Virus record (IMG/VR): IMGVR_UViG_3300045922_000503
Location: 35,250-99,249 of that record
Reading direction: 5' to 3' (one strand)
DNA length: 64,000 nt
Origin: a virus
Below are positions 46,796 to 55,841 of the stretch, piece by piece. The translations under genes and the position numbers were made by a program. The notes under the pieces were generated by a model, which did no database searches, was not told the DNA's origin, and worked only from the letters and a program-made list of their open reading frames with translations. How positions within the stretch are numbered: the first letter of the stretch is position 1; each line of letters opens with the position of its first letter.

Positions 46796-49700
46796 TACCT
46801 TCCGCCGCATCGAGCCGCCCGGCATCGCGGAGTTCTACACGGTCACCATTCAGCCTGCGAATGTGCCCGAAGAAGAGCTCCCCATCGCGCTGATCATGCC
46901 GCACTACGACGTGCAGGACGCCTTCGGGCCCGACGGCGCCGCGCTCGAGAGCGCCGAGGTTGGGGCGTACACCACCAGCCAGGTGGACTGGCTGTACGAG
47001 CGGGTCTTGGACGAGAAGCTCTCCTTCCCTCTGGAGGCGGTAGACGCTGCCCGTCTCGTGAACCCCGACGAAGTGCGCGTGTTCGGCACCTTCGGGACCG
47101 GGCGCTCGTTCTCTCTGGCCAGTGCGGATGAGCCGCGCGTGCTGCGCAGGGGAACGGCAGCTATCGAGCGCTCGCCGGGCCAGCCGTTCATGCTGCTCCA
47201 AGACAACGGCGCCAACTTTCGGAAGCTTTTGGAGCGTCAGCAGGTCCCCAACGAGCCCCCCGACTTCCGCCGGCCTCTGCTGGCCGTCCGACTGGTCAAC
47301 GAAGGGGGGGACGTGCTCCTTCCGGTCGACGTCCAGGCCACGCTCAGCCTCGGGACGGACAGGACAATCGTCGTCTACGGGGACATGACCTTCGGTCGGA
47401 TGTTCTCCGGGCAGCAAGACACCCGCCGAGCCACCAACATCGACTATGAGCTCGTCCTTCGACCTCGGACGGTGGATGTTTCCAACGCGCGCCAGCGAGC
47501 TGCTGCTGCCCTGGCATGCGCGGAGTACACTGGGGGCATTGAGATCCCTCTGACGCGTCCTCAAGTCATTGAGGAGCCGGACCTGTTCCGGTTCTTTGTT
47601 GTGGGCGTCGGCAACATCTCCCTTCAGTTCTCGAACACGACCGGCCCTCTCGATGTAAGCGTGACCAATAGTGGTAGAACCATCACGATCGACTTGGGAG
47701 ATGAGGGACCCGTGCAGGTTTCCGCCCTGAACGCTGCTATCGTGGCCGCCTACGCAGGCAGCGTGCCGGCGGGGTACTTCGATGAAGCGTACACCTCGAC
47801 TCTTGATGCCACTAATGTCTCCGGTACGTTCAACACCTTCAGCATGGCGGTCACCGTAACCGCTCGCGTTGTGAACACGGACCCGCTCTTCAGTGGGCAG
47901 GTGCGCGTGACGCCCCCCGGCAACACGCTCGTGCCCGCAGTTGTGACCAGTGGCAGTTCCGGAGGCATTTTCGGCTTGGGGTTGCCCGGCCGAAACGGCC
48001 TCATCCTCCCAGGGCTGACTGCCGCAGATCTCGCTGCGTCGCTAACGGATGCCAGTAATTACGGCCAGGCTCGTCCGCAGGTTGGCATGCAGTCGGACCC
48101 TTACCGTTTGCAGCTACCTGTCGAAGTACAGTCGGACCCTAGTGCCTGGATGTTGCTGACCCCCGCAGAAACTAACCCGGCGACGTTCCTGACGGAGTAC
48201 GACCCGGCTGTACTGCCGCCGGCACGGATTATCGCACTGGCCGAAATCCGGTACCGGACGCCTGGCCCAGTAGGGAACCAGTTTTCGATCCGCATCGAGA
48301 GCTCGATGCAGGACGGCATTCGCATCGAAGACGACGGAAGTCTCGTCATTGAAGACAATGGGGGGTCGCTACGCGATCTGGCGCAGCGCCTCGAAGGGAC
48401 GGCGTATGAGCTGACCAACGTGCGTGCCCTGCGACCTATCGGCTCGGGGGACAACTTCGAGGTCATGGTTCCCATGGAAGACCCGGACGACTGGCCAGGC
48501 GCCGAGATCGCGCATTTCCCGTTTCAGGAGGAGGGCACTCGAGTCCGGTCGGGTGGCTCCGTAGGTCAGTATCGGGAGATCCCCAACTTCTCTGCTCGGG
48601 AAGTTCAGCTGCAGGGAGGGTCTAACCGCGCACGTCTGCTGCTCAGTCGGGATGAGCTGGTTTCTCCTGCTAACGGCATCAACATCCGGCTGCTTGCTGA
48701 CTACCGTGCACTGAGGATCGATACGTCCGCAGCGACTACCGTGACTGCCTTCGGGCGCGCCCCCGACTTCATCCCGGTCAACCGGAGCAACTACCAGGCC
48801 ATCGCTGGGAGGCCGTCTCTGCGGAACCCTATGGCGTTCGAGCTGGAGCAGTTCTTCCGCGTTGCCCCCGCGGCAACGATCAACATCCTGTCCGTATCCG
48901 AGGTTTCCTCGGCGTTTCCCTACGGAACCCCGGCGGCAATCTCGGAGGCTCTCAGCTTGCTGGAGCGCCGGCGGCCCTACTTCTTGGGCATGGCGGCTCA
49001 CGGGCAGGACATTCAGAACGCCGTCTACGATTGGCTGATCAGCTTGGGAGGGGACGTGCCGTCCCGACTGCGCAAAATGGTCAACGTGTTCCTGCCCGTC
49101 AAGAACCCGACCGACGAGCCAGTGATCCAGCTCACAGATGGCGTGGCAGCCAGCGTCGATCTAAGCGAGTTCGACGACCTGCCGTCCACTCTGGTTGTCT
49201 CGAATGTCGACATCGCGGATGACGTTCGACTGTCGGCGGTTCTGGAGGCCGGCCGGTTGGTGTTGGTGGCTACGCAGTTCCCCACGGCCTCTGACGCTCC
49301 AGTTGCCCTTTCGGACGGAAGACGGGGGTGGCCGGTGCTCGGCACTGGCCTTCTGGGCAACCCGTTTGCATTCATGGTGGGAGGGGCGTCTGCCTCCTTC
49401 TACCTCTCCAGCTTCGGTGACTTCACGCTGGTGGACCGCGGGGAGTCGCTGGTAACTCCTACAGGTGGGTACCGGTCGGCTGAGGGTGCGCGGGCACTGG
49501 CGATGCGGGAGCAGCAGACTCCGCATAAGTTCCTCAGCAAGATTCTGGGGGATACCGTTACGGTCACGTCGGCCGGCCGTACCGTGACTGTGCCACACGA
49601 ACTCGTCGTAATCGCGCAGGTGCTGGCCATGCTGGCGGTCATGCCTGGTGACCGGACCCGCAGTCTGACAGACAACGTGTTCCCTGGGATCAACCGGTAC

Positions 49701-50147
49701 ACGGGGACCAGTGACATCTACGACGCTGATGGGCTCAACATCATCCGCGGCGCTGGCGTCATCATCCCCGTACAGCCTGGCGGACCTAACACCCCTGTGG
49801 ATCTGAGCCGCGATCTCACGTCAGACGTGACGAATACGTACACGCAGAAGCGCGCTGCTCACGTGCTCGACCACCTGCTGAGCCTTCGTATCCGTCGCCG
49901 TGTCCGCCCGCTGCTGGGGCCCAATGACATCACCCCGCAGTTGCTGGACACAATCGGCATCGCCATCAACACTGAGATCGATGCCCTGCGTGACCGGTAC
50001 GAGATCCTCAGCCTGCGCACCATTCGCCCCGTCACAGCGGAGGACCGGGCGCGCTACGGCGTGCAGGACACCGGCGTTTACGTGGCGCTGGAACGGAAGC
50101 ACCGAGAGGAGGCTTCCGTCATGATTCTCGAGAACTTCATCGTCTGA
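46785..50147 (+). CDS. Contractile tail sheath protein, unusually large
   Basis: 1120 residues, well over the usual 400-700. The last about 120 residues are a typical sheath C-terminal domain (LSRDLTSDVTNTYTQKR, two-helix segment, NTEIDALRDRYEI, ending in an exchanged strand EASVMILENFIV). The N-terminus (PPGIAEFYTVTIQPANV) also looks sheath-like. In between are extra beta-rich domains (about 255-640) that probably decorate the outside of the tail. GAGGAA precedes the ATG. It is followed by the tube gene, the standard myophage order. It shows that the tail is contractile. Confidence 0.85.
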   Translation: MTTDTFRRIEPPGIAEFYTVTIQPANVPEEELPIALIMPHYDVQDAFGPDGAALESAEVGAYTTSQVDWLYERVLDEKLSFPLEAVDAARLVNPDEVRVFGTFGTGRSFSLASADEPRVLRRGTAAIERSPGQPFMLLQDNGANFRKLLERQQVPNEPPDFRRPLLAVRLVNEGGDVLLPVDVQATLSLGTDRTIVVYGDMTFGRMFSGQQDTRRATNIDYELVLRPRTVDVSNARQRAAAALACAEYTGGIEIPLTRPQVIEEPDLFRFFVVGVGNISLQFSNTTGPLDVSVTNSGRTITIDLGDEGPVQVSALNAAIVAAYAGSVPAGYFDEAYTSTLDATNVSGTFNTFSMAVTVTARVVNTDPLFSGQVRVTPPGNTLVPAVVTSGSSGGIFGLGLPGRNGLILPGLTAADLAASLTDASNYGQARPQVGMQSDPYRLQLPVEVQSDPSAWMLLTPAETNPATFLTEYDPAVLPPARIIALAEIRYRTPGPVGNQFSIRIESSMQDGIRIEDDGSLVIEDNGGSLRDLAQRLEGTAYELTNVRALRPIGSGDNFEVMVPMEDPDDWPGAEIAHFPFQEEGTRVRSGGSVGQYREIPNFSAREVQLQGGSNRARLLLSRDELVSPANGINIRLLADYRALRIDTSAATTVTAFGRAPDFIPVNRSNYQAIAGRPSLRNPMAFELEQFFRVAPAATINILSVSEVSSAFPYGTPAAISEALSLLERRRPYFLGMAAHGQDIQNAVYDWLISLGGDVPSRLRKMVNVFLPVKNPTDEPVIQLTDGVAASVDLSEFDDLPSTLVVSNVDIADDVRLSAVLEAGRLVLVATQFPTASDAPVALSDGRRGWPVLGTGLLGNPFAFMVGGASASFYLSSFGDFTLVDRGESLVTPTGGYRSAEGARALAMREQQTPHKFLSKILGDTVTVTSAGRTVTVPHELVVIAQVLAMLAVMPGDRTRSLTDNVFPGINRYTGTSDIYDADGLNIIRGAGVIIPVQPGGPNTPVDLSRDLTSDVTNTYTQKRAAHVLDHLLSLRIRRRVRPLLGPNDITPQLLDTIGIAINTEIDALRDRYEILSLRTIRPVTAEDRARYGVQDTGVYVALERKHREEASVMILENFIV

Positions 50148-50166
50148 TCCACCCCCACGAGGCCAC

Positions 50167-51048
50167 ATGGCGACGCTTACCGACTGGAACTTCTACGACC
50201 GGAATGTACAGTCCGGGCTGACCGAGGGCCAGTTCATCAACTCCAACTCGATCTTCTTGGGCGCAGGTCCCCCGTTCCTGCAGTCTACGTCTACGGCTGT
50301 CCGGCAGCGGGTGACCGAGAGCATCCTTCCCAACGCAGAAGAAGACCTTGCGGTCCCCGAGGTCACAGAAGAGGCGGAGATCGTTTTCGGGTTGGGCACT
50401 ACTCAGCAGTTCGCGATGTCGCAGAACACCGCGATGATTCCGGTCACCGAGATCGGGTCGTACCAGCGGTACATCGTCCGCGGCAACACGGACGGGGGCG
50501 CGCAGCTGCAGAAGATTCTGGTTCACGGGCCTAGCATCCTGCGCGCCCTGCACGCGTACAAGGGCATCAAGGACCCTTCGTCCGCCGGAGGGGTGTTCGA
50601 CCCCCTGATTCGGAACTCGGACGCCACCTACGCCGGATACCCCAAGAACCGACTCTTCGAGAGCCCCGGCCACGAGAACTTCTGGATCAACCTGGCGTCC
50701 GACGTGTTCACCGCAGGCTTTGGCCTGCTGGTCTACATCGAGGACTCCGGTGTGGAAGGTTACGGGGCCTTCTACCTCGAGCAGGTCTTCAGCAACGCTC
50801 ACCAGTTCTCGTTTGCTCCTGGTCAAACGGTGGTGGCGGAGTCCGTGTCCTGCATGTTCGGCCGCGTTCGGCCAGTCAAGCTGACTCGGGCTGTGCCTCT
50901 TATCGGTCGGTCTGATACCGCTGGGCGCATCGCCTTGGCCGGTGGCCCCAACACGCTCCCGCAGGATGGCCTCAGCCGGCCTGCAGATTCCGTCAACCGG
51001 GCGGCACCGGGTGGCTTCGCTCCGATCCCCACTCGGTCCAACCGGTAA
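50167..51048 (+). CDS. Tail tube protein
   Basis: 293 residues. The core (about 84-120) has the myophage tube pattern SQNTAMIPVTEIGSYQRY followed by GGAQLQKILVHGPSILRALH. It forms the inner tube through which DNA passes. The C-terminal 40 residues are flexible and Pro/Gly/Arg-rich. It is directly downstream of the sheath gene, with GAGGCCAC before the ATG. Confidence 0.85.
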   Translation: MATLTDWNFYDRNVQSGLTEGQFINSNSIFLGAGPPFLQSTSTAVRQRVTESILPNAEEDLAVPEVTEEAEIVFGLGTTQQFAMSQNTAMIPVTEIGSYQRYIVRGNTDGGAQLQKILVHGPSILRALHAYKGIKDPSSAGGVFDPLIRNSDATYAGYPKNRLFESPGHENFWINLASDVFTAGFGLLVYIEDSGVEGYGAFYLEQVFSNAHQFSFAPGQTVVAESVSCMFGRVRPVKLTRAVPLIGRSDTAGRIALAGGPNTLPQDGLSRPADSVNRAAPGGFAPIPTRSNR

Positions 51049-51051
51049 GGC

Positions 51052-51387
51052 ATGCTCCCTGCTTCGGCAAAGGAAGCCCCCACCAGCAGCGCCGTCAGCG
51101 CTCTGGCTTCCATGGGCGGGGCTGCCTTCATCGAGTCCGTGCACAGGGCCACCGCATGCGACCCGGTGCACGGGCAGTCCAGCCCCAGCTCGCTGGTGGC
51201 GGTCAAGCTCCCTGCCCGGGCCGTCTCGGCGCTACGCCGACGGGCGCAGGCAGCGTCGGTGGTCAAGGCCATCAACGTTGGGCCCGGCGCACCCGGAGCC
51301 CACATGCCCTACTCCGTCGAGGAGCTCATTCGAGACGTAATTATCGCGTACCTACGCGAAGCAGACGAGTTGGGAGACAGTCCGTGA
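51052..51387 (+). CDS. Small hypothetical tail-region protein
   Basis: 111 residues, Ala/Ser/Val-rich, helical C-terminus (SVEELIRDVIIAYLREADE). It starts 3 nt after the tube stop and overlaps the next GTG (GTGA). Unknown family; probably a tail assembly factor by position. Confidence 0.62.
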   Translation: MLPASAKEAPTSSAVSALASMGGAAFIESVHRATACDPVHGQSSPSSLVAVKLPARAVSALRRRAQAASVVKAINVGPGAPGAHMPYSVEELIRDVIIAYLREADELGDSP

Positions 51388-51800
51388 GCGGCACCGCGCC
51401 ACTATCTTCTCGCTGGGGAGCGTTTCGCCGGCGACCCGATGACCGTGTTCTGCGCACGTCGCCTTCAAGTCCTACCCCGCCTGTATCTGCGCCGACGGCG
51501 TCCCCGCTCGACGTCTTCAAGCTCAAGCCAGCGGAGCAGGTTACCCGCACCGTAAAAGTGCCCCTGCTGCCGCTGGAGGACGCCGTAATGGCAGTCATCA
51601 AGTCGGCCGGAGGCGCCCCCATTCTAGGTGGTGACCTGGTAGCAAAGTCGCTGCTGGCACACTCCGAGGCAGACGCCATCAAGGCTATCCCAGATGAACT
51701 TGCAGGGATGGCAACGCAGATGCTGGTTCGAGTCGCCAGGTCTATGGCCGTCGCCACCCTGTCGGTTTCTATTCAGCTTCCTCTGCCGACCGGGCCATAA
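51384..51800 (+). CDS. Small hypothetical tail-region protein
   Basis: 138 residues from the GTG overlapping the previous stop, with GGGAGA upstream. Basic, Pro-rich N-terminus, then a helical C-terminal half. Unknown family. It is the last gene of the sheath-tube block. Confidence 0.62.
   Translation: MSGTAPLSSRWGAFRRRPDDRVLRTSPSSPTPPVSAPTASPLDVFKLKPAEQVTRTVKVPLLPLEDAVMAVIKSAGGAPILGGDLVAKSLLAHSEADAIKAIPDELAGMATQMLVRVARSMAVATLSVSIQLPLPTGP
51793..51800 (+). promoter_or_regulatory. GGCCATAA motif before the DUF932 gene
   Basis: Plus-strand copy of the motif, 57 nt before the ATG at 51858, overlapping the preceding stop codon. The spacing is longer than for the minus-strand copies. Confidence 0.3.
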
Positions 51801-51857
51801 GACCTCTGCGCAGATGACCCGGGCCATGTCGGATCCCGGCACGCGCAGGAGGACAGG

Positions 51858-53045
51858 ATGGCTCATGAGGTAGAGACAATGGCCTACGCCGCGGCAAATG
51901 GACCGCCGTGGCACCAGCGTATGACGAAGGACGCCAGCGTCGGGGTTGAGGAGGGAAGCCTGACTTTGGAGTCCATGCTCCGGGCTGCGCGCCTCGACTG
52001 GAAGGTTGAGCTCGAGCCCGTCCAATACGTCAGCCAGCCAGGCTCAGCGCCCGAGGCAGTACCGGACGCTCAGTTCGTAGTGCGCGTCGAGAACGACGGC
52101 ACCCGGTCACACCTGGCGACGGTGGGCAGCAGGTTCACCCCCGTCCAGAACGAGGAGGTCGGGCGTCTTGCTCTCGACCTGCTGCAGAGCGATGACGTGG
52201 AGTTTGAGACGGCAGGAAGTCTCAAGGGAGGTCGGCAGATCTGGTTCCTGGCGCGGCTTTCCGGGGGAGTTGCCCTCGACGGCAGGCCAGTAGACAGGTT
52301 CGACAAGTACCTGCTGCTGCTCAACGGGCACGACGGGTCAATGGCCCAGATCTTCAAGTTCACGACCGTCAGGGTCGTGTGCAGCAACACCAAGATCGCG
52401 GCCCTCCGGGGAGAGGGGGCGTCTTTCAGGGTCAAGCACACCAAGAGCATCCTCTCTACGGGTCTGATCGTCGAGCGCGCTCTCTCGGGGGCAAACGAGG
52501 CGTTCGCGGCACACCTGGAGTTTGCCAGGAGAGCGCGCCGTGCGCAGTGGGCCGACGCGCAGCTCCACAACATGACTCTGGCCCTCGTGGTTCCAGATAT
52601 CTTCGACGCCGAGGTCGGATCTCGACTCACGAAGGCCAAGAACTCTCTTACGTCCGCTGCCCATTCCGCAGTGGCCCGAGGGGCTGGCAGCGCAGATGCG
52701 AGAGAGTCCGCGCTCATGGCAGCGGCGCGCGTTCACGTGGCCATGGGTCTGGACTTCGAGGTCAGCGCAGAAGAAGCGGCCAGCCAGAGCAAGGAGAGGA
52801 TGAACTTTATCCTCGATGCGGCGGCGGAGGAGCGACGAGTCCAGTCTCAGTGGCCGGATGGAGACCGCAAGCCCGGGTCTAAGGTCCGCTTCAGCGCATG
52901 GGACTGGTACAACGCGGTCACAGGGGCTGCAACGCATTACAGGCAGACCGACAAAGACGCAGAGGCGCGGATGCAGATCGCCCTCGGCTCCGGCGCCCAG
53001 ACGATTGCTACCGCAGAGAAGATGCTGGCAGTTGCTGGAGCCTGA
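51858..53045 (+). CDS. DUF932 phage/plasmid-like protein
   Basis: 395 residues. The N-terminus MAHEVETMAYA, the PPWHQ motif soon after and the AARLDWKVE segment are characteristic of the DUF932 (TIGR03299) family, common on phages and plasmids and of unknown biochemical role. Length is typical and the frame intact. Its place between tail tube and tail assembly genes is unexpected, and with the minus-strand operon that follows it looks like an accessory insertion. The 3' end overlaps the minus gene at 53008 by 38 nt. A short stem followed by TTTT lies at the stop (53042-53061). Confidence 0.85.
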   Translation: MAHEVETMAYAAANGPPWHQRMTKDASVGVEEGSLTLESMLRAARLDWKVELEPVQYVSQPGSAPEAVPDAQFVVRVENDGTRSHLATVGSRFTPVQNEEVGRLALDLLQSDDVEFETAGSLKGGRQIWFLARLSGGVALDGRPVDRFDKYLLLLNGHDGSMAQIFKFTTVRVVCSNTKIAALRGEGASFRVKHTKSILSTGLIVERALSGANEAFAAHLEFARRARRAQWADAQLHNMTLALVVPDIFDAEVGSRLTKAKNSLTSAAHSAVARGAGSADARESALMAAARVHVAMGLDFEVSAEEAASQSKERMNFILDAAAEERRVQSQWPDGDRKPGSKVRFSAWDWYNAVTGAATHYRQTDKDAEARMQIALGSGAQTIATAEKMLAVAGA

Positions 53046-53400
53046 TCAGCGCATCAGTTTTCCGAAGCGCCCGTGCCAGTGCCCCAACCCGCACGATTTG
53101 CTGCGAGACAGGAGCAATGGGTAATGGGTTGAGTGCCAGCTTGGCGAGCGCCAGCGATGTCATAGGCAACCCGACCCGCATGGCCCAGTATCCCCCCAAT
53201 CCGTCCGTGGGTCTGCGTACCGGAACTCCGGAGGCCATGGCCTGCCTTTCGCTTAGCCATCCGTCCAGCCTGGCAGGAGCCGGCGAGCCCAGTTGGAATC
53301 GGACGTCATGCGGCAAGCTCCACGTCTCGTTCCTGACCCCTGTCAGGTGCACAGGGATTCCAGGTCCAGGCGTGAAAGGGTTGGCAGGATAGGAGTTCAT
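53008..53400 (-). CDS. Hypothetical protein, third gene of a minus-strand operon
   Basis: 130 residues, unknown family. Pro-rich N-terminal half with Trp residues, helical C-terminal half. Its ATG overlaps the stop of the gene at 53397 (ATGA), which supports it as real. It ends inside the convergent DUF932 gene. Confidence 0.6.
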   Translation of the reverse strand: MNSYPANPFTPGPGIPVHLTGVRNETWSLPHDVRFQLGSPAPARLDGWLSERQAMASGVPVRRPTDGLGGYWAMRVGLPMTSLALAKLALNPLPIAPVSQQIVRVGALARALRKTDALIRLQQLPASSLR

Positions 53401-53846
53401 ACCGGCTTTACGTAGAAGATGGAGTCGAACGCTTCCCGATTCCTTTCGTACTCTTCGAGCGCCTTATCGACCATGTCGTCCGCCGGCGGCGGCAGGTGGG
53501 GCAGGATGTGTTTGTGCGCGAGGTAGAGCAGGGCTTCACTCCGAGCCTGTGCTTCCTTCAAGGCGGATGGCTCCAGTTTTGCGGAGTCCTGCCGGGAAAG
53601 CGTGGCCTGTACCAGCGCAAGGTACATGGAATGGGCCTGCATGGCTAGGTCCCGGGACTGTTCGTGCAGGCGTTTCTGTCGCTGCAGTCGATAGTAGCCG
53701 GCCAGCCGCAACGAGTAGTTGGATTTCGTTGCTGGAGGGATGCGGCTGACGCGGCCGCGTGCCCTGGTAGCCTCTTCCCCAGGGATGCGGAACATCACCG
53801 GCGCTTTCATCTTCCTCTCGAGGTCTGTCTCCTTCTCCCACAGCAT
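53397..53846 (-). CDS. Hypothetical helical protein, second gene of a minus-strand operon
   Basis: 149 residues from the ATG at 53846. An in-frame GTG at 53999 would give 200 residues but overlap the upstream gene by 121 nt, and a CTG overlapping the upstream stop is also possible, so the start is uncertain. Basic and helical, rich in Arg, Gln and Tyr, acidic at the end. Unknown family. Confidence 0.6.
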   Translation of the reverse strand: MLWEKETDLERKMKAPVMFRIPGEEATRARGRVSRIPPATKSNYSLRLAGYYRLQRQKRLHEQSRDLAMQAHSMYLALVQATLSRQDSAKLEPSALKEAQARSEALLYLAHKHILPHLPPPADDMVDKALEEYERNREAFDSIFYVKPV

Positions 53847-53878
53847 GCTCAGGGAGCCGAAGTACTGCTCAGACCTCG

Positions 53879-54700
53879 TCAGTCTTTTAGTCCGTTCTCG
53901 ATGAAGTTCTCGTCTGAGAGAGCCTTCCTCACCATTGCGGCCGCGGCGTTGTAGTAGACGCTCCATTCGATGAGCACGTTCTGGCTGCGTCGGAGCCACG
54001 CCCTGGCGCTCTCCATGATCTTCTGGATGCGAGCGTCTCGATTGGGCTCCCCCAGGATGTCCAGCGAGGAAGGAGCATGCGGAGGGCCAGCGGGAGTGGC
54101 GGACGCCTTGCTGTCGGGAGGCCCACTGTAGGTGCCGACGACTGTCGTCGCCAGGTACGCAGCCTGTTGGATGCTGCGCCTCGCTGCTACCGCGATGTCG
54201 AACTCTGTCTGCATCGCGTTGTTGGCCTTGATCCTGCTGACGAGGTCAGCCCCCAGCTGCTCCTCGAGGAGGCGCTGGACGGCGACCTGGACGTCTACCT
54301 CGACTTCCGCTGGCAGGGTCTGGATGCGCATGCTGTTCCCCCGCATGAACGGGAGGTCGATGGTCGCCTGCTCCTCAATCATCAGGCGCAGTGGGTCCAG
54401 CGGAAGCGCGTGCTCCGTGAGGTACTTGATCTTGGCGGTCAGCGCGTTGAAAAGCTGCCCGACCTCCCCGGCGGCTGCTGAGGCCGTCCCTTCCGGCACC
54501 GCCGCCGCCCTGGCAGCGATCGCGAGGTCGTTTGCCTCCTGAATGGTGATCTCCGGCGGGGAGTCCGGGGCATATACCTCCTTCTTGGCCTCAGCAACAG
54601 CCTCTGCTATGCCGGCACCTGGGCCGCTGCTCTGCTGGTTCTTACGCCGCACTGCGGCTTCGAGGTCCTGTGCGGCCTTGACATCAGATGGCGTTCCCAT
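53879..54700 (-). CDS. Hypothetical protein, first gene of a minus-strand operon
   Basis: 273 residues from the ATG at 54700 (AGGA 6 nt upstream); the frame extends to 54835 but that part is not protein-like. Helical and Ala/Glu-rich, with a C-terminal segment of aromatic residues (WSVYYNAAAAMVRKAL). Unknown family. The 210-nt divergent region up to 54910 holds a TTGACA at 54807 without a matching -10 and no GGCCATAA motif. Confidence 0.65.
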   Translation of the reverse strand: MGTPSDVKAAQDLEAAVRRKNQQSSGPGAGIAEAVAEAKKEVYAPDSPPEITIQEANDLAIAARAAAVPEGTASAAAGEVGQLFNALTAKIKYLTEHALPLDPLRLMIEEQATIDLPFMRGNSMRIQTLPAEVEVDVQVAVQRLLEEQLGADLVSRIKANNAMQTEFDIAVAARRSIQQAAYLATTVVGTYSGPPDSKASATPAGPPHAPSSLDILGEPNRDARIQKIMESARAWLRRSQNVLIEWSVYYNAAAAMVRKALSDENFIENGLKD

Positions 54701-54910
54701 GGTGGTCCTGGTGGCGAAGAGAGCAAAGAGCAGGCGGAGGGTACTGCTGACGATCACCGCTTGCGCTCGGGAGCTATCCGTGCCGGTGGCAATCGTCAAG
54801 AGGGTCTTGACAGGGTGCCCTTGGCTATGTTCCACGGCAGCTAAGAGAGGTGCGGCGTGTATCGACTCCGCTAACCTTCCGTTTCTTCGACTACTGATCC
54901 AGGAGGTCTC

Positions 54911-55837
54911 GTGGAGGTCTCAGAGCGGCTGATTGGAGACATGCTCAATCCTGAGCTGCACAACTCTGAAGTCAAGAAGCCCTACCTGCACACCGCTCAC
55001 GCGGTCAAAACCCGTGAGGCGACCATCTTACCCTGGGCGCAGCAGCGACGCCTTGAGGCAGCCTTGGCAGCTTGGTTGCACAACGTTACCGACTTCAACC
55101 GCTTCGGGTCCGAACAGTACCCGTCGTTCCCGTTGGACAGCATTCACGTCAAGCTCGACGCATTTGTCCGCACGTTCAACGGCATCTGCGACAAACTCAA
55201 GCTGACCCCCAGGCAGTCAGTCGTCGCGCTCAACAAGTTCCTGTACCGCGCGGTCATTGATGAAGAAACCGCCGGCTCGTTCCGAACGAACGAGGCACGT
55301 CACGCCGAGTACTCCGACCTCTACGCCAAGACGGTCGAGTGGATCAGTCAGTATGACAAGCAGTCTTCCTTCCCCCATCAACCGGAGTCCACCGTGTCTC
55401 AGTTCTTCACCGACATCAACGCCGCTCGCAACGCCAACGACACGATCCAGTCGCGAGTGGGAGCTCTGACCCCGGAGGGCAATCACATCCGGGGGTTCAA
55501 CCCAACTCCGGGGCGGAACCCGGCTTCGGAGACCCCGGGAGTCCTCGTGCGCTACCAGTCGGTAGACGGGTCAGAGTACAGCCTTTGTGTCGCGGGCACT
55601 CATCATCGGCCCGACGGCTCCAAGGTGAGCGCCTCCCCGGCGGGAATGGCCATTCACGTTGCAGTGGAGCTGGCCAAGGGCGGGTCTGCGTCCTCCATCC
55701 TGGAGGCCCTGGAGGCTGCCAACGTGCAGTTCACCGACGCGGAGGGTAAGCCCATCCTGTACCGCATCCTCTCTGCCGCAGCTTCTCCTTCGGGAGACAG
55801 TTCCATGGAGGACGCAGGGTTCTCCATCGGCGGGTGA
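54911..55837 (+). CDS. Hypothetical tail-region protein
   Basis: 308 residues, unknown family. GTG start with AGGAGG 4 nt upstream. The N-terminal half is helical; the middle is polar and contains DKQSSF; the C-terminal third is mixed and Gly/Ser-rich. It is first in the block leading to the tape measure gene, so probably a tail or baseplate assembly protein. Confidence 0.65.
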   Translation: MEVSERLIGDMLNPELHNSEVKKPYLHTAHAVKTREATILPWAQQRRLEAALAAWLHNVTDFNRFGSEQYPSFPLDSIHVKLDAFVRTFNGICDKLKLTPRQSVVALNKFLYRAVIDEETAGSFRTNEARHAEYSDLYAKTVEWISQYDKQSSFPHQPESTVSQFFTDINAARNANDTIQSRVGALTPEGNHIRGFNPTPGRNPASETPGVLVRYQSVDGSEYSLCVAGTHHRPDGSKVSASPAGMAIHVAVELAKGGSASSILEALEAANVQFTDAEGKPILYRILSAAASPSGDSSMEDAGFSIGG

Positions 55838-55841
55838 CCGG

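Noticed and set aside
54807-54812. TTGACA as a promoter -35 element
   Set aside because: No -10-like hexamer at 16-18 nt spacing.
54701-54835. Upstream extension of the minus gene at 53879
   Set aside because: The translation is unlike a protein start and the ATG at 54700 has a Shine-Dalgarno; the stretch is kept as divergent regulatory DNA.
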